From Paraburkholderia acidipaludis NBRC 101816 (GTDB lineage: Bacteria > Pseudomonadota > Gammaproteobacteria > Burkholderiales > Burkholderiaceae), in contig NZ_BAXZ01000001.1 of assembly GCF_000684975.1 (NCBI RefSeq), positions 1 to 64,000 on the forward strand: a stretch of DNA of 64,000 nt, written 5' to 3'. Each line of letters starts with the position of its first letter. The stretch's first letter is position 1. Shown here in pieces: positions 34,940-44,138 of this stretch. A program made the translations under genes and the position numbers. The notes beneath the pieces were generated by a model that ran no database searches, was not told the DNA's origin, and was given only the letters and a program-made list of their open reading frames with translations.

Positions 34940-36312
34940 CGATGACAAGCGCAAGTGAATATGTCGTTCAACCCGGTGACACGTTGAGTGCCATCGCAAC
35001 CCAAAATAATACGACCGTCGACCAGCTCGTATCACTGAACAACATTGCGAATCCGAGGCTCATCTATCCAGGCCAACGACTGCAGCTTCGTGACACGAGG
35101 GCCGACGATTCAGAGGCATTCTTCAGCGAGCTCTGGATTCGCGTTTCCGATGCGAATGACGTGCCCATTCCCAATCTCAAGACGACGGTCGTAACAGACG
35201 CGGGCGAAGACGAACATGTCACCAATGAACACGGTCTCGTTCCGCCAGTTCAAACGAAAAAGTCGGATGAAAAGGTGCACGTTTTTGTTGCCAAAATCGA
35301 TGGGGGCAAGAAGAAGGTCGCGGAGCTCAAGCCGCCGGCGGGCGTACATCAGGTGAGGCTTCAAAGTCCCAAGTTGAAGGCCGACCTGCCCCTGCGGGTG
35401 CACCAGGGAGGCTCCGACCATCAGGAGGCTGCCCCACTGCCTTTGCAGCCGGGTGAAATCCAGCACAATCGTGACAGCGCGGGCAATCCCGTTGTGAACT
35501 GCGGCGTTGAGTGCCCAAACAAGGACAACCTGCGACTAGGTCCGAACGCCAAGTACCGCGACTTCATTCTTGCGGCGTCAGCACGCGCGGGCATCATCCC
35601 ACAGGGCATCGCCGCATTCTGCGAGGCGGAAGCGCTCAAGATATTCATCCCCAAGCTCGACAAGGATGGCAAGCCGGTCAAGAACAAAAAGAGCCACCTG
35701 ACGGTCATGTTGAATACGGGAGAGTGGAACCCTGACAGCTACAACGAAGGGGGCGCTGGCGGACTGACCCAGTTCTTGCCCAATACGTGGCATGTGATGG
35801 CCACTGCGAGCGGTTCGTTCCTGCACGACAAGATTCAGGAAAAGTGCGCAAGCGAGCACGTTACCCAGCTGCCATCCCATGAAATTCTGGAGATGCGCAA
35901 GGACCCCGAAACAGCCATCCTGACAGCAGGGGACTACGCAAAGATGAATCTGCAAGACTTGCGAGGCAGGGGCTACAAGCTTGATAACGTTGCCGATGTT
36001 GACAAGGCCAAGCTCGCCTATTGCGCGCATCACGAAGGCGCGCGCGGCCTTTCCCGAATCGTGAATGGCACGTTGGACGACCAGGATGCTCACAAGCTGC
36101 TGGTCGCCCAGTTCAGAACCAAGTATTCAGATGGCACCGAGAAGGCGAAAAAGTATGAGAAGGAGGTTGGCCTTACTGGCGCGGCCGCCTACAAGAAGTT
36201 CCTGTTTGACTACATTGATTCCAAGATAAAACCGATAAACTTTGCATGTGACCCTTCAAAGCTGAAGACCCCGAAGGGAATCGAAGCCATATTGAATGAC
36301 ATCAAAGGTTGA
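34936..36312 (+). CDS. Putative T6SS effector: LysM plus lytic-transglycosylase-like domain
   Basis: A 458-residue protein without signal peptide. Residues about 9-52 are a LysM peptidoglycan-binding module (YVVQPGDTLSAIATQNNTTV and IYPGQRLQL). After a linker, residues about 205-450 resemble a lysozyme-fold muramidase: candidate catalytic Glu in FCEAEA (E230/E232) and GGLTQFLPNTW (275-285), the counterpart of the transglycosylase GLMQ-x-M-P-x-T motif. The ATGA overlap with vgrG indicates coupled translation. Cell-wall-degrading effector delivered by the VgrG is the inferred role. Confidence 0.8.
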   Translation: MTMTSASEYVVQPGDTLSAIATQNNTTVDQLVSLNNIANPRLIYPGQRLQLRDTRADDSEAFFSELWIRVSDANDVPIPNLKTTVVTDAGEDEHVTNEHGLVPPVQTKKSDEKVHVFVAKIDGGKKKVAELKPPAGVHQVRLQSPKLKADLPLRVHQGGSDHQEAAPLPLQPGEIQHNRDSAGNPVVNCGVECPNKDNLRLGPNAKYRDFILAASARAGIIPQGIAAFCEAEALKIFIPKLDKDGKPVKNKKSHLTVMLNTGEWNPDSYNEGGAGGLTQFLPNTWHVMATASGSFLHDKIQEKCASEHVTQLPSHEILEMRKDPETAILTAGDYAKMNLQDLRGRGYKLDNVADVDKAKLAYCAHHEGARGLSRIVNGTLDDQDAHKLLVAQFRTKYSDGTEKAKKYEKEVGLTGAAAYKKFLFDYIDSKIKPINFACDPSKLKTPKGIEAILNDIKG

Positions 36313-36314
36313 GA

Positions 36315-36761
36315 ATGCGGAAAAGAAAGCTGGTCGCGCTCGCTACGATGCCCCTTCTGAGCAGCGTTTTCGTGCCCCTTGCCGGGGCTTCGGATGCTGT
36401 CAGGACCTTGGAGTGCTCCGCTGTCACCAAGGACGGTGTTTCGCATGACCTCTCACTGACCGAAGCAGGTGGTGTCGTGACGAAATTCTCGTATCTGTCG
36501 AGCGTCCGCACGCCTGGACTGGCAACGAACTGCACGGTTGATTCCGGAGATGTTCACGGCACGCCAGTTGTTGCAGGAGATATCACAACCTTCAAGATGG
36601 AAGGCGATGACGTGGTGCTTATCCAAAAGTCTCCGAAAGGGTGGGTCTTTGATTTGTCGAAGCTCAAGGCCACAAATTATTGTGACGGGACCATTGCGCA
36701 ACGCGTCGTACTGAAGCCGGGTGTCAAGAAATGTGGCGTCGTGTCAGCGCCGGTCTGGTAA
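36315..36761 (+). CDS. Putative periplasmic immunity protein
   Basis: A 148-residue exported protein. Signal peptide MRKRKLVALATMPLLSSVFV with cleavage near LAGA-SD; four Cys in the mature part (LECSAV, TNCTVD, YCDGT, KKCGV) suggest two disulfides. The ATG follows the effector stop by 2 bp with AAAGG at good spacing, so the two are cotranslated. A small, disulfide-bonded periplasmic protein directly after a cell-wall effector is the usual arrangement of an immunity protein. No known immunity family was recognised. Confidence 0.72.
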   Translation: MRKRKLVALATMPLLSSVFVPLAGASDAVRTLECSAVTKDGVSHDLSLTEAGGVVTKFSYLSSVRTPGLATNCTVDSGDVHGTPVVAGDITTFKMEGDDVVLIQKSPKGWVFDLSKLKATNYCDGTIAQRVVLKPGVKKCGVVSAPVW

Positions 36762-37135
36762 CGCAAGTCGCGTAGAAATCACGCGAACCAGGTTGACCTT
36801 TTGACATTAGGCATTGACCGCTATCGCTCCTTTTTCCGCCGTGATTACCGCCAGCCCTTCGGTGTAGTCCGTGGACTCACTGAGCTGCGTCCATAGACTC
36901 GACATCCAATCGATGAAATCTTGGTCACGTAACCTAACGCCACATGGGCATCAAGCCTTGGGCGCCACATCCCGGCGGCATGGCTAAACGAAAATCAGTA
37001 ACGATATGGGCGGCGCTTGAGCTGCTGACTCCGGTATTCACACCGACACAAAGGTGGCCGACGCCGCACGGTCAATTACAAGAACCAGTCTTTCACGGAA
37101 GAGCAGAAGGCCTATAACGGCCTGGGAGCGTAGTC
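36762..37135. other. Gene-poor region between immunity gene and DUF6708-like gene
   Basis: 374 bp. A 20-codon tail of an open frame ends at 37133 (VNYKNQSFTEEQKAYNGLGA, then stop), immediately before the next gene, and may be a gene remnant. The rest shows nothing I recognise. Confidence 0.35.
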
Positions 37136-38206
37136 ATGGCATGGGACGGCCCATTCTGGGTGAAGCTGCGCCGTCAGCTGACCGATGAGGAAAAGCCGCG
37201 GCAACTACGGGTCGACCTACCTGCCAGCAGTCAGACGCAAACCGACCGCTCGGTGTTCGCGATGAACGAATCGTGGCTCGAGATGACGAACACTGCATAC
37301 CTGCAACGGGGCATGCTGACATATGGATGCCTCATGCTCCTGCCGCTAGGTGTGCTTTTCGTCGGCGGGATGATATGGGCAATGCTCAATCCGCCGCCCA
37401 ACACCCACGGGGCCGAGCTGGCTCTCGCAATGGCCTTCGTAGTCTGCTTCATGCTGTTCGGGTGCTTCCTCGTGTTCGCGTCGCTGTGGGGCCTTCATCA
37501 GGAAAACTTCACCTGGACGCGAATCCCCATTCGCTTCAATCGCCAGACGCGCATGGTGCACGCGTTTCGTGGGGCGGGCGCCAAGGGAGTGATTTCGGTC
37601 CCTTGGGAAAGAGCGTTCTTCTTTATTGAGCAGCTGTCGAAGGACCCGATTTCGCGCGGCACACCGTACGGCTTGCGTTGCCATGTACTGGACGACCAGG
37701 GGTGCGTGACGCAGTCGTTTTCGTTTGGCCGACGGGTCTACACCCTTGACGATGAGACGACCGAAAACGGTCGCTCCATCGTCCACAACCTGAACGACCA
37801 GTTCGAATACATACGCAGATACATGGAGGGCGGAACGTCCGGTGTGCCCGCTCCCGACCTGGTGCGGACCGAGGTGTCATTTCGAAATAGTTGCAGAGTA
37901 GTATTTCGCAATGACAAGAAGCTGCTTGCCGAAGGCAACATAGTCGCCACGTTGCTAGTTAGGGTGCTCAAGCCGTTCGCCGCGCTGACCGCGGTTCTGC
38001 ACTATATCGGCATGCGCACCAGCCGCGAGCCCGTCTGGCCCGCGGATTTAGACGCAAGTCCGACCTCGTTCGCAAAGGTTGGAGCACCTCACACCCTGAC
38101 CGTTATGAGCAAACAGGTCGCGCTCGAGGGAGACCTCTGCCAGTGCAAGTGCGAACCACTACCCAAGCTGATAGCCTCGCAGACAACGGGGACGCATTCA
38201 GCGTGA
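37136..38206 (+). CDS. DUF6708-like, T6SS-associated membrane protein
   Basis: A 356-residue protein. Two membrane spans lie at about residues 60-85 and 98-125 (YGCLMLLPLGVLFVGGMIWA; LALAMAFVVCFMLFGCFLVF), followed by RIPIRFNRQTRMVHAFRGAG and a cytoplasmic C-terminal part of about 220 residues. The pattern NESWLEMTNTAYLQRGMLTY plus two spans plus RFNRQ..-V is that of the DUF6708 proteins found beside vgrG genes. GGGAG precedes the ATG. Function unknown: accessory, immunity and effector roles are all possible. Confidence 0.65.
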   Translation: MAWDGPFWVKLRRQLTDEEKPRQLRVDLPASSQTQTDRSVFAMNESWLEMTNTAYLQRGMLTYGCLMLLPLGVLFVGGMIWAMLNPPPNTHGAELALAMAFVVCFMLFGCFLVFASLWGLHQENFTWTRIPIRFNRQTRMVHAFRGAGAKGVISVPWERAFFFIEQLSKDPISRGTPYGLRCHVLDDQGCVTQSFSFGRRVYTLDDETTENGRSIVHNLNDQFEYIRRYMEGGTSGVPAPDLVRTEVSFRNSCRVVFRNDKKLLAEGNIVATLLVRVLKPFAALTAVLHYIGMRTSREPVWPADLDASPTSFAKVGAPHTLTVMSKQVALEGDLCQCKCEPLPKLIASQTTGTHSA

Positions 38207-38347
38207 ATCGGGTCCCTTGAAAATCGGCAGGCTCCGGAGTGCGATTCGCCCCGATTTATGTTGCTCTGGCGACTCGACTCTCATCGGAGAGACAAGGCAG
38301 TTCAAACGGGGCGCAAGGTTTGTGATGGAATCCGCCCAACTGATAGC

Positions 38348-38497
38348 ATGGTCAAGGCAGACCGTTCTTTCTTGGCGCACATACTGCATACAGCCGAGGG
38401 TCACTATGCCGCGCCGTTCGAGCACGTGAGCCGCGAAGAAGCGAAACGATTCATTTTGACCATGTTTCGCGCGAAACCAGTCGAAACACCTCGATAG
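38348..38497 (+). CDS. Possible small protein, unknown
   Basis: 49 codons, with a helical-looking C terminus (HVSREEAKRFILTMFRAK). No strong ribosome site. It ends 13 bp before the HNH fragment, in a different frame. It may be real or a remnant. Confidence 0.3.
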   Translation: MVKADRSFLAHILHTAEGHYAAPFEHVSREEAKRFILTMFRAKPVETPR

Positions 38498-38510
38498 GAA
38501 CACGACAACG

Positions 38511-38615
38511 ATGCAGCAGGCTACCTATACCGTCGAGAACGCGGTGGCGTTGTGCCCAAACTGTCATCGCGAGCGCCACTACGGAATCAACTACGCCAGT
38601 GACGCTACGAAGTGA
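38511..38615 (+). pseudogene. C-terminal fragment of an HNH nuclease
   Basis: 34 codons reading TVENAVALCPNCHRERHYG, the end of the McrA-like HNH motif (zinc CPxC pair and terminal His). The first His of the motif and all upstream domain sequence are missing, so it is a remnant, perhaps of an HNH toxin or restriction-type nuclease. Confidence 0.6.
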
Positions 38616-38752
38616 GTGCGAGGCTGGCTTTTTTTCGTCCGAACGCTAAAGCGAAATGGGCGGGCCAAGGCTGCGCGGTTGCAGCATGATTTCGCCTCTC
38701 GCGCGCCAAGCTGATACCATGAGTGCATAACAACTATAAAAGAGACGCACTC

Positions 38753-38980
38753 ATGAATTCAACTCATACATCCTGCCGCGAAGTTCGCGCGACTCAAACG
38801 ATTGCCCGTTTGTACGAGGCAGAGGCAGAACAGCACAGTTCATACTGCCCCGTCCGCGTGGCCAACATCCAGCGCTGGGCAAAGTATCTCGAAAAACTCG
38901 CCGAAAAAGCCAACAAGCGCAAGCAAACAAGCGATGCCGTCCTGTGGAGGCTCCATGCTAGTGTCTTTCTAGCGACGTAG
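38753..38980 (+). CDS. Small protein of unknown function
   Basis: 75 residues, mostly helical and basic at the C terminus (IQRWAKYLEKLAEKANKRKQ). The ATG at 38753 is preceded by AAAAGAGA and an AT-rich stretch. Last gene of the element before its right end. No recognised family. Confidence 0.5.
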   Translation: MNSTHTSCREVRATQTIARLYEAEAEQHSSYCPVRVANIQRWAKYLEKLAEKANKRKQTSDAVLWRLHASVFLAT

Positions 38981-39020
38981 CAGCTACGCACCGGAGCATG
39001 CGTTTGGACTGCGGGGAAAA

Positions 39021-39064
39021 CGAAACGGGCGGGCCAAGGCCGAAGCCCCGGTCCGCCCGTTTCG
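39021..39064 (-). terminator. Hairpin near the element's right end, terminator for glmS transcripts
   Basis: A 15-bp stem (39021-39035 with 39050-39064, one G-T pair) and a 15-nt loop. On the minus strand it is followed by TTTCGTTTT, so it can stop transcription arriving from glmS, about 195 bp after the glmS stop. Confidence 0.65.
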
Positions 39065-39130
39065 AGAAATTCATTCGCGTACACCTTTTCCGGGATTTCC
39101 CCTTTAAAAGCAGGCGATTTGGTGTTTTGG

Positions 39131-39148
39131 GATTAGAAGTGTTTACCT
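39131..39148 (+). repeat. Internal end motif, right (opposite orientation)
   Basis: GATTAGAAGTGTTTACCT matches the 18-bp terminal motif at 14 of 18 positions but is oriented like the left end. Confidence 0.5.
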
Positions 39149-39171
39149 CGCAAATTCAACTGCTTGGAAGC

Positions 39172-39189
39172 GTGTAACGGCTTCTTTAG
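39172..39189 (-). repeat. Internal end motif, right
   Basis: GTGTAACGGCTTCTTTAG matches the right terminal motif GTGTAACGACTTCTAATC (39206-39223) at 13 of 18 positions, same orientation, 34 bp further in. Confidence 0.55.
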
Positions 39190-39202
39190 CGGAGATTTCG
39201 GC

Positions 39203-39233
39203 ATTGTGTAACGACTTCTAATCCATCTTGCCA
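39203..39233 (-). repeat. Right terminal inverted repeat
   Basis: 31 bp ending CCATCTTGCCA on the plus strand. The reverse complement begins TGGCAAGATGGATTAG and matches the left end at 29 of 31 positions. Confidence 0.88.
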
Positions 39234-39238
39234 GTTCG
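39234..39238. repeat. Target-site duplication, right copy
   Basis: GTTCG. Twenty bp separate it from the glmS stop codon (39259-39261), placing the insertion at +21 to +25, the attTn7 position. Confidence 0.8.
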
Positions 39239-39258
39239 TCGCCAACAACGAACTCAAC

Positions 39259-41079
39259 TCACTCCACCGTCACCGACTTCGCGAGGTTGCGCGGCTTGTC
39301 CACATCGGTGCCGCGCGCGCAGGCCGTGTGATACGCCAGCATCTGCAGCGGCACGACGTGCAGGATCGGCGAGAGCAGCCCATAGTGCTCCGGCATGCGA
39401 ATCACGTGTATGCCCTCTTCGCTCGTGATATGCGTGTCGGCATCGGCGAACACATACAGCTGGCCGCCGCGCGCGCGCACTTCCTGCATGTTCGACTTGA
39501 GCTTCTCGAGCAGCGTGTCGTTCGGCGCCACCGTCACCACCGGCATGGCCTCTGTCACGAGCGCGAGCGGCCCGTGCTTGAGTTCGCCGGCCGGATAGGC
39601 CTCCGCGTGGATGTACGAGATTTCCTTGAGCTTGAGCGCGCCTTCCAGGGCGATCGGATAGTGCAGCCCGCGGCCGAGGAAGAGCGCATTCTCCTTGCGC
39701 GCGAACTCCTCCGACCACGCGATGATCTGCGGCTCCAGCGCGAGCACGCCGTTGAGCGCGGCCGGCAGGTGGCGCAGCAGCTTGAGGTACTGCGCTTCCT
39801 GCTCGGCGCTCACGTGGCCGCGCAGCTTGCCGAGCGTCACCGCGAGAATGAACAGGCCCACGAGCTGCGTCGTGAACGCCTTCGTCGACGCCACGCCGAT
39901 TTCGCGGCCCGCGTGCGTGAGGAAGCGGAATTCGGTGAGGCGCGCCATCGCACTCGTGGCCACGTTGCACACCGCGAGCGTGTGCTGCATGCCCAGCGAC
40001 TGCGCGTGCTTGAGCGCGGCCAGCGTGTCGGCGGTTTCGCCCGACTGCGAGATCGTCACGACGAGTGCGCGCGGATTGGGCACCGACTCGCGATAACGGT
40101 ACTCGCTCGCGATCTCGACCTCGGTTCGGATCTTCGCCACCGACTCCAGCCAGTACTTGGCCGTGAGGCCCGAGTAATAGCTCGTGCCGCACGCGAGGAT
40201 CAGGATGCTGTCGATACCCTGGAACACCTCGCGCGCGTTCTCGCCGAACAATTCCGGTTCGAACGACTCGGCGGCCGGAATGGTATCGCCGATGGCGCGC
40301 GGCTGCTCGAAGATTTCCTTCTGCATGTAGTGGCGATACGGGCCGAGCTCGACGGCGGCGCCGTAAGCCTGCACCTCGCGCGCCTCGCGCACCACGATGT
40401 TGCCTTCACGGTCGGCAATGCGCACGCCTTCGAGCGTGATCTCGCAGACGTCGCCCTCTTCCAGATAGCTGATGCGGCTCGCGCTGCCGGCAATGGCGAG
40501 CGCGTCCGAGGCGATGAAGTTCTCGCCCGCCTCGCCGTAGCCCACCACGAGCGGCGAGCCCGCGCGTGCGCCCACCACGGTATGCGGCTGATCCTTGTGC
40601 ACGACGCCGATCGCGTAGGCGCCCGCGAGCTGCCCCACGGCCTCGCGCACGGTGGCGAACAGATCGCCCTGGTAGAGGCTGTGGATCAGGTGCGCGATCA
40701 CCTCGGTGTCGGTCTGCGTGACGAACTCGTAGCCCTTCGCGCGCAGCGTCTCGCGCAATACTTCGTAGTTCTCGATGATGCCGTTGTGCACGAGCGCCAG
40801 CGCCTCGTGCGAGAAGATCGGGTGCGCGTTGTTCACGGTCGGCGCGCCGTGCGTGGCCCAGCGCGTGTGGGCGATGCCGGTCACGCCTTCGAAGTGCGCT
40901 TCGCGCACCTGGTCGTCGAGCTCGGCCACGCGCGCGACGCTGCGCACGCGCTGCGGTCCTTCGGACGTGACGATCGCCACGCCGCACGAGTCGTAGCCGC
41001 GATATTCGAGGCGCCGCAGTCCTTCGATCAGAACGGGCACGATGTTACGTTGCGCTACTGCGCCGACAATGCCGCACAT
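39259..41079 (-). CDS. glmS: Glutamine--fructose-6-phosphate aminotransferase (isomerizing)
   Basis: Makes glucosamine-6-phosphate, the first step to UDP-GlcNAc for cell wall and lipopolysaccharide (606 residues). N-terminal glutaminase with Cys2 (MCGIVGAVAQRNIVPVLIEG; RRLEYRGYDSCGVA); two SIS domains (LACGTSYYSGLTAKYWLE, ISQSGETADTLAALK); C terminus LAKSVTVE. The final codons are the recognition site for Tn7-type targeting, and an element sits just downstream. glmU lies upstream in the same direction, 72 bp away. Confidence 0.98.
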   Translation of the reverse strand: MCGIVGAVAQRNIVPVLIEGLRRLEYRGYDSCGVAIVTSEGPQRVRSVARVAELDDQVREAHFEGVTGIAHTRWATHGAPTVNNAHPIFSHEALALVHNGIIENYEVLRETLRAKGYEFVTQTDTEVIAHLIHSLYQGDLFATVREAVGQLAGAYAIGVVHKDQPHTVVGARAGSPLVVGYGEAGENFIASDALAIAGSASRISYLEEGDVCEITLEGVRIADREGNIVVREAREVQAYGAAVELGPYRHYMQKEIFEQPRAIGDTIPAAESFEPELFGENAREVFQGIDSILILACGTSYYSGLTAKYWLESVAKIRTEVEIASEYRYRESVPNPRALVVTISQSGETADTLAALKHAQSLGMQHTLAVCNVATSAMARLTEFRFLTHAGREIGVASTKAFTTQLVGLFILAVTLGKLRGHVSAEQEAQYLKLLRHLPAALNGVLALEPQIIAWSEEFARKENALFLGRGLHYPIALEGALKLKEISYIHAEAYPAGELKHGPLALVTEAMPVVTVAPNDTLLEKLKSNMQEVRARGGQLYVFADADTHITSEEGIHVIRMPEHYGLLSPILHVVPLQMLAYHTACARGTDVDKPRNLAKSVTVE

Positions 41080-41151
41080 GGATTTCGATCCTTTGCAAAG
41101 AGAGGCTGCACGGTAGCGCTGCCATGGCGCGCTGCCGGCTGCTGCAATGAA

Positions 41152-42513
41152 TTACTTCTTTTTCTTGACGGGCCGCACATAACCCGCCTTCTCGACCTGG
41201 GTCTTGCCGTTGAGCACGAGCATGTCGTCGGCTACGTCCTTCCACACGGTCGTGCCGGCCGCGACGGTCACGCCGCTGCCCACACGCACGGGCGCGACGA
41301 ACTGCGTATCGGAACCGACGAAGACGTGGTCGCCGATCACCGTGCGATGCTTGTTCGCGCCGTCGTAGTTGCAGGTGATGGTGCCCGCGCCGATGTTCAC
41401 GCCGGCGCCCACGTCCGCATCGCCCACATAGCTCAGGTGATTGGCCTTCGAGCCCGTGCCGATGTTCGCGTTCTTCACCTCGACGAAGTTGCCCACATGA
41501 ACCTCGTTGGCGAGCTTCGCGCCCGGGCGCAGCCGCGCATAGGGTCCGAGCACGGCCGCTTCGCCGACCGTCGCGTCTTCGATATGCGTGTAGGCGTCGA
41601 TGCGCGTGCCCGCGCCGATCGCGGCGTTGCGGATCACGCAGTTCGGGCCGACCGTGACGTTGTCCGCCAGCGTCACGTCGCCTTCGAACACGCAGTTCAC
41701 GTCGATCGACACGTCGCGCCCGCACTGGAGCGAGCCGCGCACGTCGATGCGCACCGGGTCCGCGAGCGTGACGCCCGCCACGAGCAGCGCCTCGGCGACG
41801 TTGCGCTGGTGCACGCGCTCGAGTTCGGCGAGCTGCTGCTTGCTGTTGACGCCGAGCGTTTCCCACTCTTCGTCGGGCTGCGCCGTGACAACGGGGTGTC
41901 CCGCCGCGATGGCCTGCTCGACGACGTCGGTGAGATAGAACTCGCCCTGCGCGTTGTCGTTTTTCAGCGCACTGAGCCAGCCCGCCAGCGGCGCGCTCGG
42001 CGCGATGACGATGCCCGTGTTGATTTCGGCGATACGGCGCTCGGCCTCGCTCGCATCCTTCTGCTCGACGATGCGCACGACCTGGCCCGCCGCGTCGCGC
42101 ACGATGCGGCCGTAGCCGGTGGGATCGTCGAGCGTGACGGTCAGCACGCCGTAGCCGTCCTTGCCTGCCGCCTCGGCGAGGCGCCGGAGCGTCGAGGCGC
42201 GCGTGAGCGGCACGTCGCCGTACAGAACGAGCGTGGGCACGCTCGTGTCGATGAACGGCAGCGCCTGCTGGAGCGCGTGGCCCGTGCCGCGCTGCTCGTG
42301 CTGGACGGCGAACTGGACGTCGGGCGCGGCGACGGCCGCGCGCACCGCGTCGCCGCCATGGCCGATCACGACGACGAGTCGCGTGGGCTTGAGCGTGCGG
42401 GCGGTATCGATGACGTGCGAGAGGAGCGGCCGGCCGGCCAGCGGGTGCAGGACTTTGGGCAGCGCGGAGTGCATGCGCTTGCCCATGCCCGCAGCCAGAA
42501 TCACGATGTTCAT
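41152..42513 (-). CDS. glmU: Bifunctional UDP-N-acetylglucosamine diphosphorylase / GlcN-1-P acetyltransferase
   Basis: Last two steps of UDP-GlcNAc synthesis (453 residues). N-terminal uridyltransferase motif LAAGMGKRMHSALPKVLHPL; C-terminal left-handed beta-helix built of hexapeptide repeats, with active-site region VEVKNANIGTGSKANHLSYV and NIGAGTITCNYDGANK. Probably cotranscribed with glmS (72-bp gap). A short palindrome, AGCCTTGTT-T-AACAAGGCT (42593-42611), lies upstream. Confidence 0.97.
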   Translation of the reverse strand: MNIVILAAGMGKRMHSALPKVLHPLAGRPLLSHVIDTARTLKPTRLVVVIGHGGDAVRAAVAAPDVQFAVQHEQRGTGHALQQALPFIDTSVPTLVLYGDVPLTRASTLRRLAEAAGKDGYGVLTVTLDDPTGYGRIVRDAAGQVVRIVEQKDASEAERRIAEINTGIVIAPSAPLAGWLSALKNDNAQGEFYLTDVVEQAIAAGHPVVTAQPDEEWETLGVNSKQQLAELERVHQRNVAEALLVAGVTLADPVRIDVRGSLQCGRDVSIDVNCVFEGDVTLADNVTVGPNCVIRNAAIGAGTRIDAYTHIEDATVGEAAVLGPYARLRPGAKLANEVHVGNFVEVKNANIGTGSKANHLSYVGDADVGAGVNIGAGTITCNYDGANKHRTVIGDHVFVGSDTQFVAPVRVGSGVTVAAGTTVWKDVADDMLVLNGKTQVEKAGYVRPVKKKK

Positions 42514-42644
42514 GGCATCGGCGAACAGGAATTTGAAGCTGTCGATTCTAGCATGCGGGTTTGCCCCGAAAGCGCGCCGCGGCGGCCAGTTGAGCCTTGT
42601 TTAACAAGGCTTTACGCGCGAGCCGGGGAGTGCGCGCAGCGGCA

Positions 42645-42678
42645 CCGCCGGACGGGGTCAAAACCCCGCATCCGGCGG
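42645..42678 (-). terminator. Stem-loop after ttcA
   Basis: Stem CCGCCGGA + CGGGG with CCCCG + TCCGGCGG (2-nt bulge), loop TCAAAA. There is no clear T-tract, so it is a weaker terminator or an mRNA-end structure for the ttcA transcript. Confidence 0.5.
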
Positions 42679-42688
42679 CGGTCAAACG

Positions 42689-43687
<999 letters not shown>

Positions 43688-43690
43688 GAA

Positions 43691-44086
43691 TCAGTCCTCT
43701 TTGATGCGAAAGACCTCGACGCCCACCGCGTCGCAGTCCGGATAAACGTCGGGCTTTTCGGTCGAAAGGCGTACCGCGCGCACGAGCGGATGCGCGAGCA
43801 GGGCCGTCGCGAGATCGTCGCAGAGGGTTTCCTGCAAATGGATGTGGCCCTGGCCCACGCGCGCGGCCACGGTCGCGCGCATGTAATCGTAGTCGACCAC
43901 TTCGCGCAGCTTGTCCTCGCGCGGCGTGGTCTGCGCGAGCGGCACGAACAGGTCGACGTTGATGACGACGCGCTGTTCGCCGCGCTTTTCGAAGTCGTGC
44001 ACGCCGATATTGATGTTCACTTCGTAGTTGCGCAAAAAGAGCCGGCGGCAATCGGCGAGCCGGGGGTGCAGCAAGACGGCGGACAT
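43691..44086 (-). CDS. folB: Dihydroneopterin aldolase-type protein
   Basis: A 131-residue FolB-family enzyme (7,8-dihydroneopterin to 6-hydroxymethyl-dihydropterin in folate synthesis). Family features: NYEVNINIGVHDFEKRGEQR and DKLREVVDYDYM, then the helix HIHLQETLCDDLATALL. Some Burkholderia FolB homologues are poorly characterised, so the exact activity is by family. Forms a pair with ttcA. Confidence 0.88.
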   Translation of the reverse strand: MSAVLLHPRLADCRRLFLRNYEVNINIGVHDFEKRGEQRVVINVDLFVPLAQTTPREDKLREVVDYDYMRATVAARVGQGHIHLQETLCDDLATALLAHPLVRAVRLSTEKPDVYPDCDAVGVEVFRIKED

Positions 44087-44102
44087 AGTCGTTCCAGTCG
44101 GT

Positions 44103-44128
44103 AAAAAAACCGTGCCTTCGCGGCACGG
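44103..44128 (-). terminator. Terminator between SDR gene and folB
   Basis: On the minus strand CCGTGCC / GGCACGG stem (44110-44116 with 44122-44128), 5-nt loop, then seven T. It separates the short-chain dehydrogenase transcript from folB-ttcA. Confidence 0.8.
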
Positions 44129-44138
44129 GCGGCGCCGC

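Larger units (their letters stand above)
38207..38752. other. Region of gene fragments
   Basis: 546 bp. It contains a possible 49-codon frame (38348-38497, MVKADRSFLAHILHTAEGHY...), the HNH fragment (38511-38615) and a 20-bp motif (38652-38671) that recurs at 39021-39040 with one mismatch. The impression is of decayed cargo. Confidence 0.4.
29699..39233. mobile_element. Tn7-like element at attTn7 carrying a type VI secretion cassette
   Basis: A 9,535-bp element bounded by 31-bp inverted repeats (29/31 identical, starting TGG and ending CCA) and a 5-bp direct repeat GTTCG. The duplication lies 21-25 bp downstream of the glmS stop codon, the position used by Tn7 relatives that recognise glmS. 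Near-copies of an 18-bp motif occur inside both ends. No intact tnsABCDE set is present, only a TnsB-like C-terminal fragment, so the element is probably defective or was moved in trans. Its genes are visibly less GC-rich than the surroundings. Confidence 0.82.
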
